A model generated the notes under the pieces. It had not been told where the DNA came from and did no database searches. It saw only the letters and a program-made list of their open reading frames with translations. This document shows positions 1 through 5,902 of a DNA stretch of 9,502 nucleotides, piece by piece; positions within the stretch are counted from its first letter, which is position 1; every line of letters begins with the position of its first letter. The position numbers were made by a program, and so were the translations under genes. The stretch comes from Candidatus Uhrbacteria bacterium RIFCSPLOWO2_02_FULL_48_12 (lineage in GTDB: Bacteria; Patescibacteriota; Patescibacteriia; GWA2-46-9). The DNA lies in contig MGEP01000006.1 in assembly GCA_001791425.1 (NCBI GenBank), forward strand, positions 1-9,502, in the 5' to 3' direction.

Positions 1-146
1 CGCAACGCTGTTGGGTCAGCCACTCAACGAGTCATTGCGAAAGCATGTGGAGGAATGGAGGTACTTCTAGCCATAGGGCTTGATCCACTCCAGCGCAGAG
101 AGCAGCCCTAAGCTAGCAAAACAACAGGACGACTCTTTCCCCTTAG
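1..146 (+). other. Unassigned left edge: 3' end of an unidentified gene or structured RNA
   Basis: No confident identity. Two frames are open from the window edge on the + strand. One stops with TAA at 109-111 (36 codons, ending LDPLQRREQP) and the other with TAG at 68-70 (ending RKHVEEWRYF). Either could be the C-terminus of a truncated CDS. The stretch also folds: CTAGC 67-71 pairs with GCTAG 112-116 and AGGGCT 75-80 with AGCCCT 104-109, giving an 11-bp interrupted stem. A noncoding RNA ending at the terminator just downstream is therefore equally possible. I looked for hallmarks of tmRNA, RNase P RNA and SRP RNA and found none. Confidence 0.25.
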
Positions 147-182
147 CCGCACCAGCCCACCACTGGTGCGGTTTCTCTTTTT
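147..182 (+). terminator. Rho-independent terminator
   Basis: A perfect 9-bp stem CCGCACCAG (147-155) / CTGGTGCGG (163-171) has a 7-nt loop and is followed by the T-rich run TTTCTCTTTTT (172-182). It ends whatever transcript enters from the left. Its T-tract directly abuts the -35 box of the next promoter, so the arrangement is very compact. Confidence 0.85.
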
Positions 183-209
183 GCACATAACAATTGAACG
201 TAATATACT
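181..209 (+). promoter_or_regulatory. Candidate sigma-70-type promoter of rsh
   Basis: -35 TTGCAC (181-186), exactly 17 nt spacing, -10 TATACT (204-209, 5/6 to TATAAT). Transcription would start near 216, giving a leader of about 29 nt before the ATG at 245. This supports the 245 start, because the upstream in-frame ATG at 194 lies before the -10 box. Confidence 0.5.
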
Positions 210-240
210 ACTTACTACACACTACTCACTACCCACTATT
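205..240 (+). repeat. 7-nt-period ACT leader repeat before rsh
   Basis: The trinucleotide ACT recurs at 207, 214, 221, 228 and 235, exactly every 7 nt, in units of the form NNACTAC (ATACTAC, TTACTAC, ACACTAC, TCACTAC, CCACTAT). It fills the whole 5' leader. No Shine-Dalgarno sequence is present. Confidence 0.7.
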
Positions 241-244
241 CACA

Positions 245-1726
245 ATGTTCTCCCTAGCGCAACTCTTAAATATCCTCAAAAAACAATTTCCCGGCGCTGA
301 TTTAGATATGGTGAAATTGGCCTATGATTACGCGGCCCGCGCGCACGCCGGGCAAATACGCCTTGATAACACTCCATACATCCAGCACAATCTGGCCACG
401 GCTATCAACCTCACCGTCATGCGCGTGGATCTCCCCACTATTCAGGCCGGTCTGCTTCACGACGTGCCTGAAGAAACGGCTTACACCATTGAAGACATTA
501 AAGAAAATTTTGGCGCCGAGGTTGGCAGTTTGGTGGAGGGCATCACCAAACTTGGCAAATTAAAATATCGCGGCATGGAGCGCTACGTGGAAAATTTGCG
601 CAAAATGTTTTTGGCGCTCTCCAAAGACGTGCGCGTTATTTTGATTAAGTTTGCCGACCGCCTGCACAACATGGAAACGCTGGACGCTCTGCCGCCGGAA
701 AAGCAAAAACGCATTGCTCTGGAAAGCATGGAAATTTTCGCGCCTCTCGCTCACCGTTTGGGTATGTGGGAAATCAAGGGCCAGCTGGAAGATTTGTCGT
801 TTAAATACACCCAGCCCGAAGATTACGCTTGGGTGGCCACGCTCATGGCCACCACTTCGCCGTCAAAAGAAAAAAACCTGAAGTCCATTGTCAAAACTCT
901 GCACCACGCCCTAACCCAGCAATCCAATCTCAAAATATACAGTATTCAAGGCCGCGCCAAACATCTTTACAGTTTGTACAAAAAATTGCTCCGTCATGAC
1001 CGCGACATTTCCAGAATTTACGATCTCATTGCCGTGCGCATCATCGTTGACAGCGTGGCCGAATGTTACACCGCGCTTGGCGTTATTCACCAGCTCTGGA
1101 AGCCATTGCGCGGCCGCATCAAAGACTACATCGCCCAGCCAAAACCCAATGGCTATCAATCTCTGCACACCACCGTCATTGTCGGCCCGGGAGAAATTGT
1201 GGAATTCCAAATCCGCACCAAAAAAATGGATGAAGAAGCGCAGTACGGCGTGGCCGCGTATTGGCTCTACGTGGAAAAAGAAAAACCCAAAGAAGGAGCG
1301 CGGCTGGACGCCAAACACCGCTCGCTCGGCTGGGTAAACGAACTGATTAAACTTCAGCAGGAAATTAAAGACACCGCCGAGTATCTGGAATCGGTTAAAA
1401 TTGATGTTTTCCCGGATAACATTTTTGTCTTCACGCCAAAAGGCGACGTCATCACCCTGCCGGATCAAGCCACTCCCATTGATTTTGCTTATCATATTCA
1501 CACTGACCTTGGCAACAAATGCGCGGCATCGCGCATTAACAACCGCCTGATGCCGCTTTCTACTACCCTGAAAAGCGGCGATATGGTAGAAATTATCGTG
1601 GACAAAAAACGCGCCCGGCCATCGCCCGACTGGCTTGATTTTGTCAAAACCAGAACCGCCCGGGAACACATTAAGCAAAGCTTGAACCGCACCAGCCGCC
1701 TATTTACCATGTTCAAGCGCGGCTGA
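245..1726 (+). CDS. rsh: Bifunctional-type (p)ppGpp synthetase/hydrolase (RelA/SpoT homologue), short form
   Basis: Makes and degrades (p)ppGpp, the stringent-response alarmone, in the cytoplasm. From ATG 245 it is 493 aa. HD hydrolase domain, residues ~20-180: H48, H72-D73 and D138 (FADRLHN) match the metal ligands of active Rel enzymes. The next acidic pair is E76-E77 where the family usually has E-D. Synthetase domain ~240-345: RIKD 291-294 (the RXKD signature of bifunctional Rel/SpoT rather than the EXDD of RelA), NGYQSLHT 302-309 and E320 in VEFQIRT. TGS domain ~393-455. The protein ends soon after TGS, so the helical, zinc-finger/CC and ACT regions of full-length (~740 aa) homologues are absent. 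The longer frame from ATG 194 only adds low-complexity leader sequence (YYLLHTTHYP). No SD is visible. trpS follows after 43 nt. Confidence 0.93.
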   Translation: MFSLAQLLNILKKQFPGADLDMVKLAYDYAARAHAGQIRLDNTPYIQHNLATAINLTVMRVDLPTIQAGLLHDVPEETAYTIEDIKENFGAEVGSLVEGITKLGKLKYRGMERYVENLRKMFLALSKDVRVILIKFADRLHNMETLDALPPEKQKRIALESMEIFAPLAHRLGMWEIKGQLEDLSFKYTQPEDYAWVATLMATTSPSKEKNLKSIVKTLHHALTQQSNLKIYSIQGRAKHLYSLYKKLLRHDRDISRIYDLIAVRIIVDSVAECYTALGVIHQLWKPLRGRIKDYIAQPKPNGYQSLHTTVIVGPGEIVEFQIRTKKMDEEAQYGVAAYWLYVEKEKPKEGARLDAKHRSLGWVNELIKLQQEIKDTAEYLESVKIDVFPDNIFVFTPKGDVITLPDQATPIDFAYHIHTDLGNKCAASRINNRLMPLSTTLKSGDMVEIIVDKKRARPSPDWLDFVKTRTAREHIKQSLNRTSRLFTMFKRG

Positions 1727-1730
1727 CCCC

Positions 1731-1760
1731 TTGCCTAAAGACTGCTGATAGCTGTATCCT
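1731..1760 (+). promoter_or_regulatory. Possible promoter of trpS
   Basis: TTGCCT (1731-1736), 18 nt, TATCCT (1755-1760). Transcription would start around 1767, so the trpS mRNA would be almost leaderless (ATG at 1770). This fits the lack of any SD. Each box matches only 4 of 6 consensus bases. Confidence 0.3.
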
Positions 1761-1769
1761 CATAAAACT

Positions 1770-2774
1770 ATGATCGCCATCTCTAAAACTGAAAAACAGA
1801 CCACGCTTTCCGGCATTAAGCCAAGCGGGCCCCTGCACATCGGAAATTACCTCGGCGCCCTTAGACAATTCGTGGCCATGCAAAACGTTTATCACTGCTA
1901 TTTTTTTGTGGCTGATCTTCATTCTCTGACCGAGCCATATGAACCAAAAGAAAAAACCGCGCAGATTCTTGATTTGACCGCTAGCTTTTTAGCGGCTGGT
2001 TTGGACCCAAAAAAATCAACTATTTTTTTGCAGTCTTTTATTCCTGAACACACCGAACTCGCTTGGATATTCAGCACCATTACCCCCGTGCCCGAGCTTG
2101 AACGAATGACGCAATACAAAGATATGGCCAAGCGCAAGGGCTTTACGGTAAACACCGGCCTTCTGACTTACCCTGTGTTCATGGCGGTTGACATACTTAT
2201 ATACAAATCAACAATCATACCGGTTGGCGATGATCAGGATCAGCACTTAGAGATCACGCGAACCATTGCCCGCAATTTCAATCGGCGCTTTGGCGAAACT
2301 TTTCCCGAACCAAAGCCACTGCACACGGCCGTGCCGCGGCTCATGAGCTTGGATAACCCTCTGCGTAAAATGAGCAAATCAGAACCGGCTGGGTGCATAT
2401 TCTTAAATGACCAGCCGGCTGTCATTGAACAAAAAATAAAACGGGCGGTCACTGATACGGCCCCGCCAAAGGCGGGCGAGATGAGCCCGGGGGTGGCTAA
2501 TTTATTCCAACTGCTTCAAGAATTTAGCAGCGAAGAAACAGTAAAAAAGTTCCGCCGCGCATATGAAGATGGATCAATTCGCTACAGCGAGCTTAAACCG
2601 GTGCTCGCCAAAGATATTATTAAGGGGCTCAAGCCATTCCAAAAAAAATATGCGACACTCATAGAGCAGCCCAAAAAATTAATGTCAGTCTTAGAAAGCG
2701 GGTCCAGTAAAGCGCGCAAAGTGGCTCAAAACACTCTTCAAGAAGTCAAACACAAAATCGGCCTGCCAACTTAG
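1770..2774 (+). CDS. trpS: Tryptophanyl-tRNA synthetase
   Basis: Class I aminoacyl-tRNA synthetase that charges tRNA-Trp with tryptophan using ATP. It has 334 aa, the usual length for bacterial TrpRS. The nucleotide-binding HIGH motif appears as HIGN (residues 23-26, in PSGPLHIGNYLG). The second signature KMSKS is intact at 200-204 (LRKMSKSEP). Between them are family features such as the ADLHSLT segment, the GLLTYPVFMAVDIL helix and PVGDDQDQHLE, which contact tryptophan and ATP in known structures. The C-terminal helix (KARKVAQNTLQEVKHKIGL) is typical. There is no better start than ATG 1770, and SD is absent. It lies 43 nt after rsh and 37 nt before the dehydrogenase gene, in the same orientation. 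Co-occurrence with the stringent-response gene is suggestive but not proof of an operon. Confidence 0.97.
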   Translation: MIAISKTEKQTTLSGIKPSGPLHIGNYLGALRQFVAMQNVYHCYFFVADLHSLTEPYEPKEKTAQILDLTASFLAAGLDPKKSTIFLQSFIPEHTELAWIFSTITPVPELERMTQYKDMAKRKGFTVNTGLLTYPVFMAVDILIYKSTIIPVGDDQDQHLEITRTIARNFNRRFGETFPEPKPLHTAVPRLMSLDNPLRKMSKSEPAGCIFLNDQPAVIEQKIKRAVTDTAPPKAGEMSPGVANLFQLLQEFSSEETVKKFRRAYEDGSIRYSELKPVLAKDIIKGLKPFQKKYATLIEQPKKLMSVLESGSSKARKVAQNTLQEVKHKIGLPT

Positions 2775-2808
2775 TACTCATACTGAATACTAAATACTAG
2801 ATACTTCA
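2775..2808 (+). repeat. 7-nt-period TACT leader repeat before the glutamate dehydrogenase gene
   Basis: TACT occurs at 2775, 2781, 2788, 2795 and 2802, with spacing 6, 7, 7, 7, in units such as ATACTGA, ATACTAA, ATACTAG and ATACTTC. Each unit resembles a -10 hexamer. The last, GATACT (2800-2805), is placed so that transcription would begin at about the ATG (2812). No SD is present. Confidence 0.7.
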
Positions 2809-2811
2809 ATT

Positions 2812-4074
2812 ATGAATGCTTTCCAAAACGCTCTTAAGCAGCTCAAAATCGCGGCTGACGCAATGTCGCTTGATGCCGCCGTGTTGGAAATTCTAAAAAA
2901 CCCAGAGCGCGTTGTGGAAGTGTCTTTGCCTATGCGCATGGACGATGGCTCTTTAAAGATTTTTACCGGCTACCGCGTTCAGCACTCTAACGCCCGCGGG
3001 CCATACAAGGGCGGCTTAAGATATCACCCCAAGGTTGACTTGAATGAACTAAGGGCCCTCGCCCTGTGGATGACCATGAAGTGCGCCGTGGTTGGTATTC
3101 CCATGGGTGGGGCCAAGGGCGGCATCACGGTTGATCCCAAAAAACTTAGTGCTGGAGAGCTGGAAAGATTAACTCGCTCTTTCACGCGCGCCATGAAAGA
3201 TGTCTTCGGGCCGGAGCGAGACGTGCCCGCGCCAGATGTCAACACCACGCCAAAAATCATGGCTTGGATTATGGACGAATACAGTAAGATCGTCGGCCAG
3301 CCCGCGCCAGCCGTAATCACTGGGAAACCTATTGCCATAGGCGGATCAGCCGGGCGTGAAGCGGCCACGGGCCAAGGGGCTTTTTATGTTTTGGAAGAAT
3401 TGGTAAAAAAATTAAAAATACAACCCCAAAAAACAACCGTGGCTATTCAGGGTTTTGGCAATGTCGGTTATCACATGGCCGAGCTTATGCATAAAGCCGG
3501 TTATAAAATCATCGCTTTGTCAGATTCACAGGGCGGCATTGTTGATTTGCGGCGCCGCGGCATGGATCCCAAAAACGTCATGGAGCAAAAACACAGCCGC
3601 GGCCTGATTGGCAATATGTATTGTATTGGCTCGGTTTGCGACGGCACAAACTACAAAGCAGTTGCCAATGGAAAACTTTTGGAAATACCTTGCGATATCT
3701 TGATTCCCGCGGCCTTGGAACACCAAATTACCGGCAAAAATGCCGGCCGCCTTAAAGCAAAAATTGTTTTAGAACTCGCCAATGGCCCAACCACGCCAGA
3801 AGCTGATGAGAAATTGAAACGAAAAAAAATAGTGGTCGTGCCGGATATTCTGGCCAATGCCGGCGGTGTCACAGTTTCATACTTTGAATGGGTGCAAAAT
3901 AAACAGGGGCTATACTGGAGTGAAGCTGAAGTGCTGAAAAAACTAGAACCCGTTATGCGCCAAAGCTTCAGTGCCATTTGGGAACGGCACCTGAAATACA
4001 AAACAACACTGCGCGTCGCGGCCTTTGTTCTGGCCTTAGAGCGCCTGCGAGACTCTATTCAAGCAAAGTCGTAA
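2812..4074 (+). CDS. gdhA: Glutamate dehydrogenase (Glu/Leu/Phe/Val dehydrogenase family)
   Basis: Catalyses reversible NAD(P)-dependent oxidative deamination of an amino acid, most likely glutamate to 2-oxoglutarate plus ammonia, linking carbon and nitrogen metabolism. It has 420 aa, the length of hexameric bacterial/archaeal GDH. N-terminal substrate domain: GPYKGGLRYHP (64-73), K90 in MTMKCA, catalytic-type lysine K102 in GGAKGG and D142 in PAPDVNT. C-terminal Rossmann domain starts near 205 with GFGNVG (214-219). The conserved ANGPTTPEAD and LANAGGVTVSYFEWVQN segments follow. All catalytic positions I can place are intact. Substrate (Glu versus branched-chain) and cofactor preference cannot be settled by eye, so the symbol is given on family grounds. 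ATG 2812 follows the heptad leader. It is the last + strand gene before a convergent junction. Confidence 0.93.
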   Translation: MNAFQNALKQLKIAADAMSLDAAVLEILKNPERVVEVSLPMRMDDGSLKIFTGYRVQHSNARGPYKGGLRYHPKVDLNELRALALWMTMKCAVVGIPMGGAKGGITVDPKKLSAGELERLTRSFTRAMKDVFGPERDVPAPDVNTTPKIMAWIMDEYSKIVGQPAPAVITGKPIAIGGSAGREAATGQGAFYVLEELVKKLKIQPQKTTVAIQGFGNVGYHMAELMHKAGYKIIALSDSQGGIVDLRRRGMDPKNVMEQKHSRGLIGNMYCIGSVCDGTNYKAVANGKLLEIPCDILIPAALEHQITGKNAGRLKAKIVLELANGPTTPEADEKLKRKKIVVVPDILANAGGVTVSYFEWVQNKQGLYWSEAEVLKKLEPVMRQSFSAIWERHLKYKTTLRVAAFVLALERLRDSIQAKS

Positions 4075-4102
4075 CCCGAGGCAAAGATCATATAGTCAAC
4101 AG

Positions 4103-4151
4103 ATTCAACGTCCTCTTCGCCAGGAGATATTCTGGCAGAAGGACGCTGAAT
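4103..4151. other. Long interrupted stem-loop downstream of the glutamate dehydrogenase gene
   Basis: Arms pair in four blocks: ATTCA/TGAAT, CGTCC/GGACG, TTC/GAA and GCCAG/CTGGC, 18 bp in total with small bulges and an 8-nt loop (4124-4131). There is no T-tract, so it is not a classic terminator. It could protect the 3' end of the dehydrogenase mRNA. It directly abuts repeat copy 1. Confidence 0.6.
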
Positions 4152-4153
4152 AA

Positions 4154-4295
4154 ATCCCGCACCTTCACCGCGGAGTATTGAATCCCTTGGGAAAGGATTG
4201 ATGATATCCATCCACCCCGCACCTTTGTAAGGGTGCGGGGTTCATCCCTGCGGCAAGACCCCGCCGCGGCGGGGGGATTCCGGAAGGTGCGGGAT
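4154..4295 (+). repeat. MITE-like structured repeat, copy 1 (13-bp terminal inverted repeats)
   Basis: ATCCCGCACCTTC (4154-4166) and its exact reverse complement (4283-4295) bound a 142-nt element. Inside is an 11-bp hairpin (4215-4225/4230-4240, loop TGTA) whose arms re-use the same CCGCACC sequence. Also inside is a perfect 16-nt GC palindrome (4259-4274) nested between ATCCC (4244-4248) and GGGAT (4274-4278). A second copy in the same orientation lies at 6528-6636. It lacks the GC-palindrome segment, about 33 nt. There is no ORF, which is consistent with a non-autonomous mobile or REP-like element. Confidence 0.75.
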
Positions 4296-4377
4296 AAATA
4301 TATAACATTAACTCAGGACGGGAGTCACTTTTGGATGCCTGTACATAGGCCTAGACTATCATAACCATACATATCTA

Positions 4378-4436
4378 CCATCATACCAGTATACTAGTAT
4401 GATGGTATTTGTAACGGCTATGATGGTTTTGTAACG
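4378..4436. promoter_or_regulatory. 28-nt near-perfect palindrome plus direct repeats; operator-like
   Basis: The arm CCATCATAC (4378-4386) mirrors GTATGATGG (4397-4405). The full 28 nt is palindromic except for one base pair (4387/4396). The right arm is then repeated: TATGATGGTATTTGTAACG (4398-4416) and TATGATGGTTTTGTAACG (4419-4436). This arrangement looks like a multi-site binding region for a dimeric DNA-binding protein, but no gene starts next to it. Confidence 0.5.
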
Positions 4437-4535
4437 TCGTAATCCGGCCCACTAGAAATCCGCAACGCAACCGTTAATCCGCGCTCGCCCTAGGAGTGAT
4501 CTGACGGAGCCATGGGGGACAATTCATGCTTGATC

Positions 4536-4576
4536 AACTATTCTCATATTCTTAAGAATATGAGAATAGTTTTTTT
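4536..4576 (+). terminator. 36-nt perfect palindrome with T-tract (convergent terminator)
   Basis: A perfect palindrome (arms beginning AACTATTCTCATATTC, 4536-4571) folds into a 16-bp stem with a TTAA loop. On the + strand it runs into T4570-T4576. On the - strand the stem is preceded by A's and followed only by TTGATC, so it is a good + terminator and a weaker - one. It sits directly after the stop of the displaced rnhB tail (4575-4577), as expected for the terminator originally shared by converging gdhA and rnhB. Confidence 0.8.
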
Positions 4577-4622
4577 ATAAGCAGTGAAATGATTTACGGT
4601 AATATGGTGAGAGCCCTAACTT
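4575..4622 (-). pseudogene. Displaced 3' end of an rnhB gene (remnant)
   Basis: Read on the - strand this stretch encodes KLGLSPYYRKSFHCL and a TAA stop. The intact rnhB at 5903-5950 ends KFGLSSYHRKSFTIS. Nine of 12 residues in the shared core (KxGLSxYxRKSF) and 30 of 36 nt are identical, with no gap. Upstream of the K codon the frame meets a TAA and homology stops. The fragment overlaps the last seven aroB codons in another frame. It is best explained as the original rnhB tail displaced by insertion of the aroB block. Confidence 0.6.
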
Positions 4623-5580
4623 TTATAATTTTTGCCTTCCCTATTTTTTTAATGACCGGCAAATTGATTTTATCTCCAACGATTTTTTTATCACGCAAAA
4701 TATATTTCCAATCAGGTCTTAATTGTGGCAAGGTTATACCCAAATCATTAAGGATTTTTTCTAAAAAAATCCTTATTTCTGGTTTTGTTTCTTTTAATTT
4801 TTCAGCAATTTTCAATTCTTCTATCATACCAATAAAAACTGCTTCTCCGTGACTTAATCCGTATTTGAGTTCAAGGGCATGTGCTATGGTGTGCCCAAAA
4901 TTTAAAATCTGCCTGATATTTTTATCCTTCGGATCTCTTTTAATAAAATATTGCTTTACTTTGATTGATCTTAAAATCAATTCTTTTTTAATAGGGCTTT
5001 TGCCAATTTTGACATTAGAGGATTTTATAATTTCTAATATGCGCGGGTCTTTAACGAGACCAGCTTTAACAATTTCTGCAAAGCCGTCGATTGTTTGTTC
5101 TTTTTTTAAGGTTTTTAAAAAACGACTATCTATAATTACGGCTGCGGGATTATAGAAAGAACCTATTTGATTTTTATAATTAAGAAAGTTAATGGCTGTT
5201 TTGCCGCCAATAGAACTATCAACTTGGGCTAGAAGAGTAGTCGGAATATTAATATACCGCACTCCCCTTTGATAAATTGATGAAGCAAAACCAACTAAAT
5301 CGGTTACTGAGCCGCCACCAAAAGCTATCACCAGACTTTCCCTGTCCAATCTCGCTCTGATAAATTCAATCAAAAGTTTTTCTAAAACTTCCCACTCTTT
5401 TGCCGTTTCTCCATTGGGAATCCGAATTAATTCAATTTTATCGGGAGTTGCTTTAATGATTTTGGAAATAGCCCATTGGCAATTTGAAATTAAATAACTT
5501 GAACTCACCAGGGCAATTTTTGACGGCTTAATATCTCTTAAAACAGCTTTTATTGCTTTAAGCGAATAATATACTTTCAT
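4594..5580 (-). CDS. aroB: 3-dehydroquinate synthase-like (AroB family)
   Basis: Family enzymes cyclise DAHP to 3-dehydroquinate with NAD and a divalent metal; sugar-phosphate cyclases of secondary metabolism are relatives. From ATG 5580 it has 328 aa. Motifs: NGETAKEWE (56-64), NAD-binding GGGSVTDL (88-95), PTTLLAQVDSSIGGKT (113-128), YKNQIGSFYNP (135-145), GFAEIVKAG with metal ligand E169, LNFGHTIAHALE with H230, HGEAV with H244. All three metal ligands and the active-site lysines (K127, K136) are present. The frame reaches up to 5655, but the extra 25 residues come from an AT-rich spacer, and a TATAAT box (5589-5584) lies just before ATG 5580. The C-terminus is odd: after the conserved IGKAKIIKV it runs out in RALTILP, encoded by the rnhB-tail repeat, so about ten family residues are missing. 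Base composition is clearly more AT-rich than the neighbours, suggesting transfer. No other shikimate gene is nearby. Confidence 0.88.
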   Translation of the reverse strand: MKVYYSLKAIKAVLRDIKPSKIALVSSSYLISNCQWAISKIIKATPDKIELIRIPNGETAKEWEVLEKLLIEFIRARLDRESLVIAFGGGSVTDLVGFASSIYQRGVRYINIPTTLLAQVDSSIGGKTAINFLNYKNQIGSFYNPAAVIIDSRFLKTLKKEQTIDGFAEIVKAGLVKDPRILEIIKSSNVKIGKSPIKKELILRSIKVKQYFIKRDPKDKNIRQILNFGHTIAHALELKYGLSHGEAVFIGMIEELKIAEKLKETKPEIRIFLEKILNDLGITLPQLRPDWKYILRDKKIVGDKINLPVIKKIGKAKIIKVRALTILP

Positions 5581-5583
5581 ATA

Positions 5584-5619
5584 ATTATATTTTACCAAAA
5601 AATTCTCTTTTGGAGAATT
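5584..5619 (-). promoter_or_regulatory. Possible leaderless promoter and small hairpin upstream of aroB
   Basis: On the - strand TATAAT (5589-5584) lies 3 nt before ATG 5580, so a transcript would start at or next to the start codon. No convincing -35 is seen at 17-18 nt. Just upstream AATTCTC/GAGAATT (5601-5607/5613-5619) forms a 7-bp hairpin followed on the - strand by a T run, a weak terminator or attenuator insulating aroB from upstream transcription. Confidence 0.35.
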
Positions 5620-5725
5620 CCATTTATTTTTGCAGTTAACAACCCCCGCACCCACGCTTGGCGCGGATTAAGGGAGGCAATACTCGAAGAAAGCTTCCGC
5701 CCGCCAGTGTGGAGGGTAAAATATT

Positions 5726-5870
5726 CAGTCCAATAGTCTGGACCCCGTTAGAAATCCTGCGGTTGTCAGCGAATTTGCTTCATTGGTAAACAGTCTGGCC
5801 GATTTAGTTCTTATACAGCTCGTGCCAGATTTATCTCCAACCATTTCTAACGGGGTGGACTATGGGACTG
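5726..5870. repeat. 145-nt element with ~28-bp imperfect inverted ends
   Basis: Inner arms are perfect: ACCCCGTTAGAAAT (5742-5755) and ATTTCTAACGGGGT (5843-5856). Outer arms CAGTCCAATAGTC (5726-5738) and GACTATGGGACTG (5858-5870) match with one difference, plus a 2-3 nt length difference at the junction. The 87-nt interior (5756-5842) has no ATG-started ORF. Size and ends resemble a MITE, but I see no second copy in the window and no clear target duplication. Confidence 0.6.
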
Positions 5871-5902
5871 GCCTAGAAAGGGCAAAAACTGAACAATCAA
5901 AA

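Larger units (their letters stand above)
4075..4574. other. Gene-free convergent spacer rich in hairpins
   Basis: About 500 nt between the dehydrogenase gene (+) and the displaced rnhB tail / aroB (-). I see no credible CDS. In order it holds a long interrupted hairpin (4103-4151), MITE-like repeat copy 1 (4154-4295), a 28-nt near-palindrome with adjoining direct repeats (4378-4436), roughly 100 nt with no recognised feature (4437-4535), and a perfect 36-nt palindrome acting as a terminator (4536-4576). Confidence 0.7.
5581..5902. other. Spacer between rnhB and aroB
   Basis: About 320 nt without a convincing gene. It holds the aroB promoter region, a GC-rich patch (5641-5720) with a CCCCGCACC word shared with the MITE-like repeat, and the 145-nt inverted-end element (5726-5870). 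A + strand frame without ATG is open from about 5720 to a TGA at 5928-5930. It ends LERAKTEQSKLANGK and crosses the antisense of the rnhB end. I cannot assign it and regard it as probably non-coding or a degraded gene tail. Confidence 0.5.

Noticed and set aside
1..146. tmRNA, RNase P RNA or SRP RNA 3' end
   Set aside because: Hallmark sequences (TTCGA...CCA end, GAGGAAAGTCC, GGTCAGGxCCGGAAGG) are absent.
194..244. N-terminal extension of rsh from ATG 194
   Set aside because: It encodes only the heptad leader and begins upstream of the predicted -10 box; family homology starts after ATG 245.
911..1678. 255-aa minus-strand frame
   Set aside because: Complete antisense shadow of rsh, whose domains are unmistakable; caused by codon composition.
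3024..4001. Minus-strand frames of 114, 66 and 116 aa
   Set aside because: Antisense to the glutamate dehydrogenase gene; no domain pattern or start signal.
4154..4295. T-box or other riboswitch leader, because of ACCGCGGAG
   Set aside because: No T-box consensus, stem I or terminator; the copies have opposite relations to their neighbour genes (downstream of one, antisense upstream of the other).
4589..5155. Plus-strand frames of 87 and 96 aa
   Set aside because: Antisense to aroB in an AT-rich stretch; no supporting signal.
5742..5856. Integron attC site
   Set aside because: GTTAGAA/TTCTAAC do not fit the GTTRRRY / RYYYAAC cores and the arm order is reversed.
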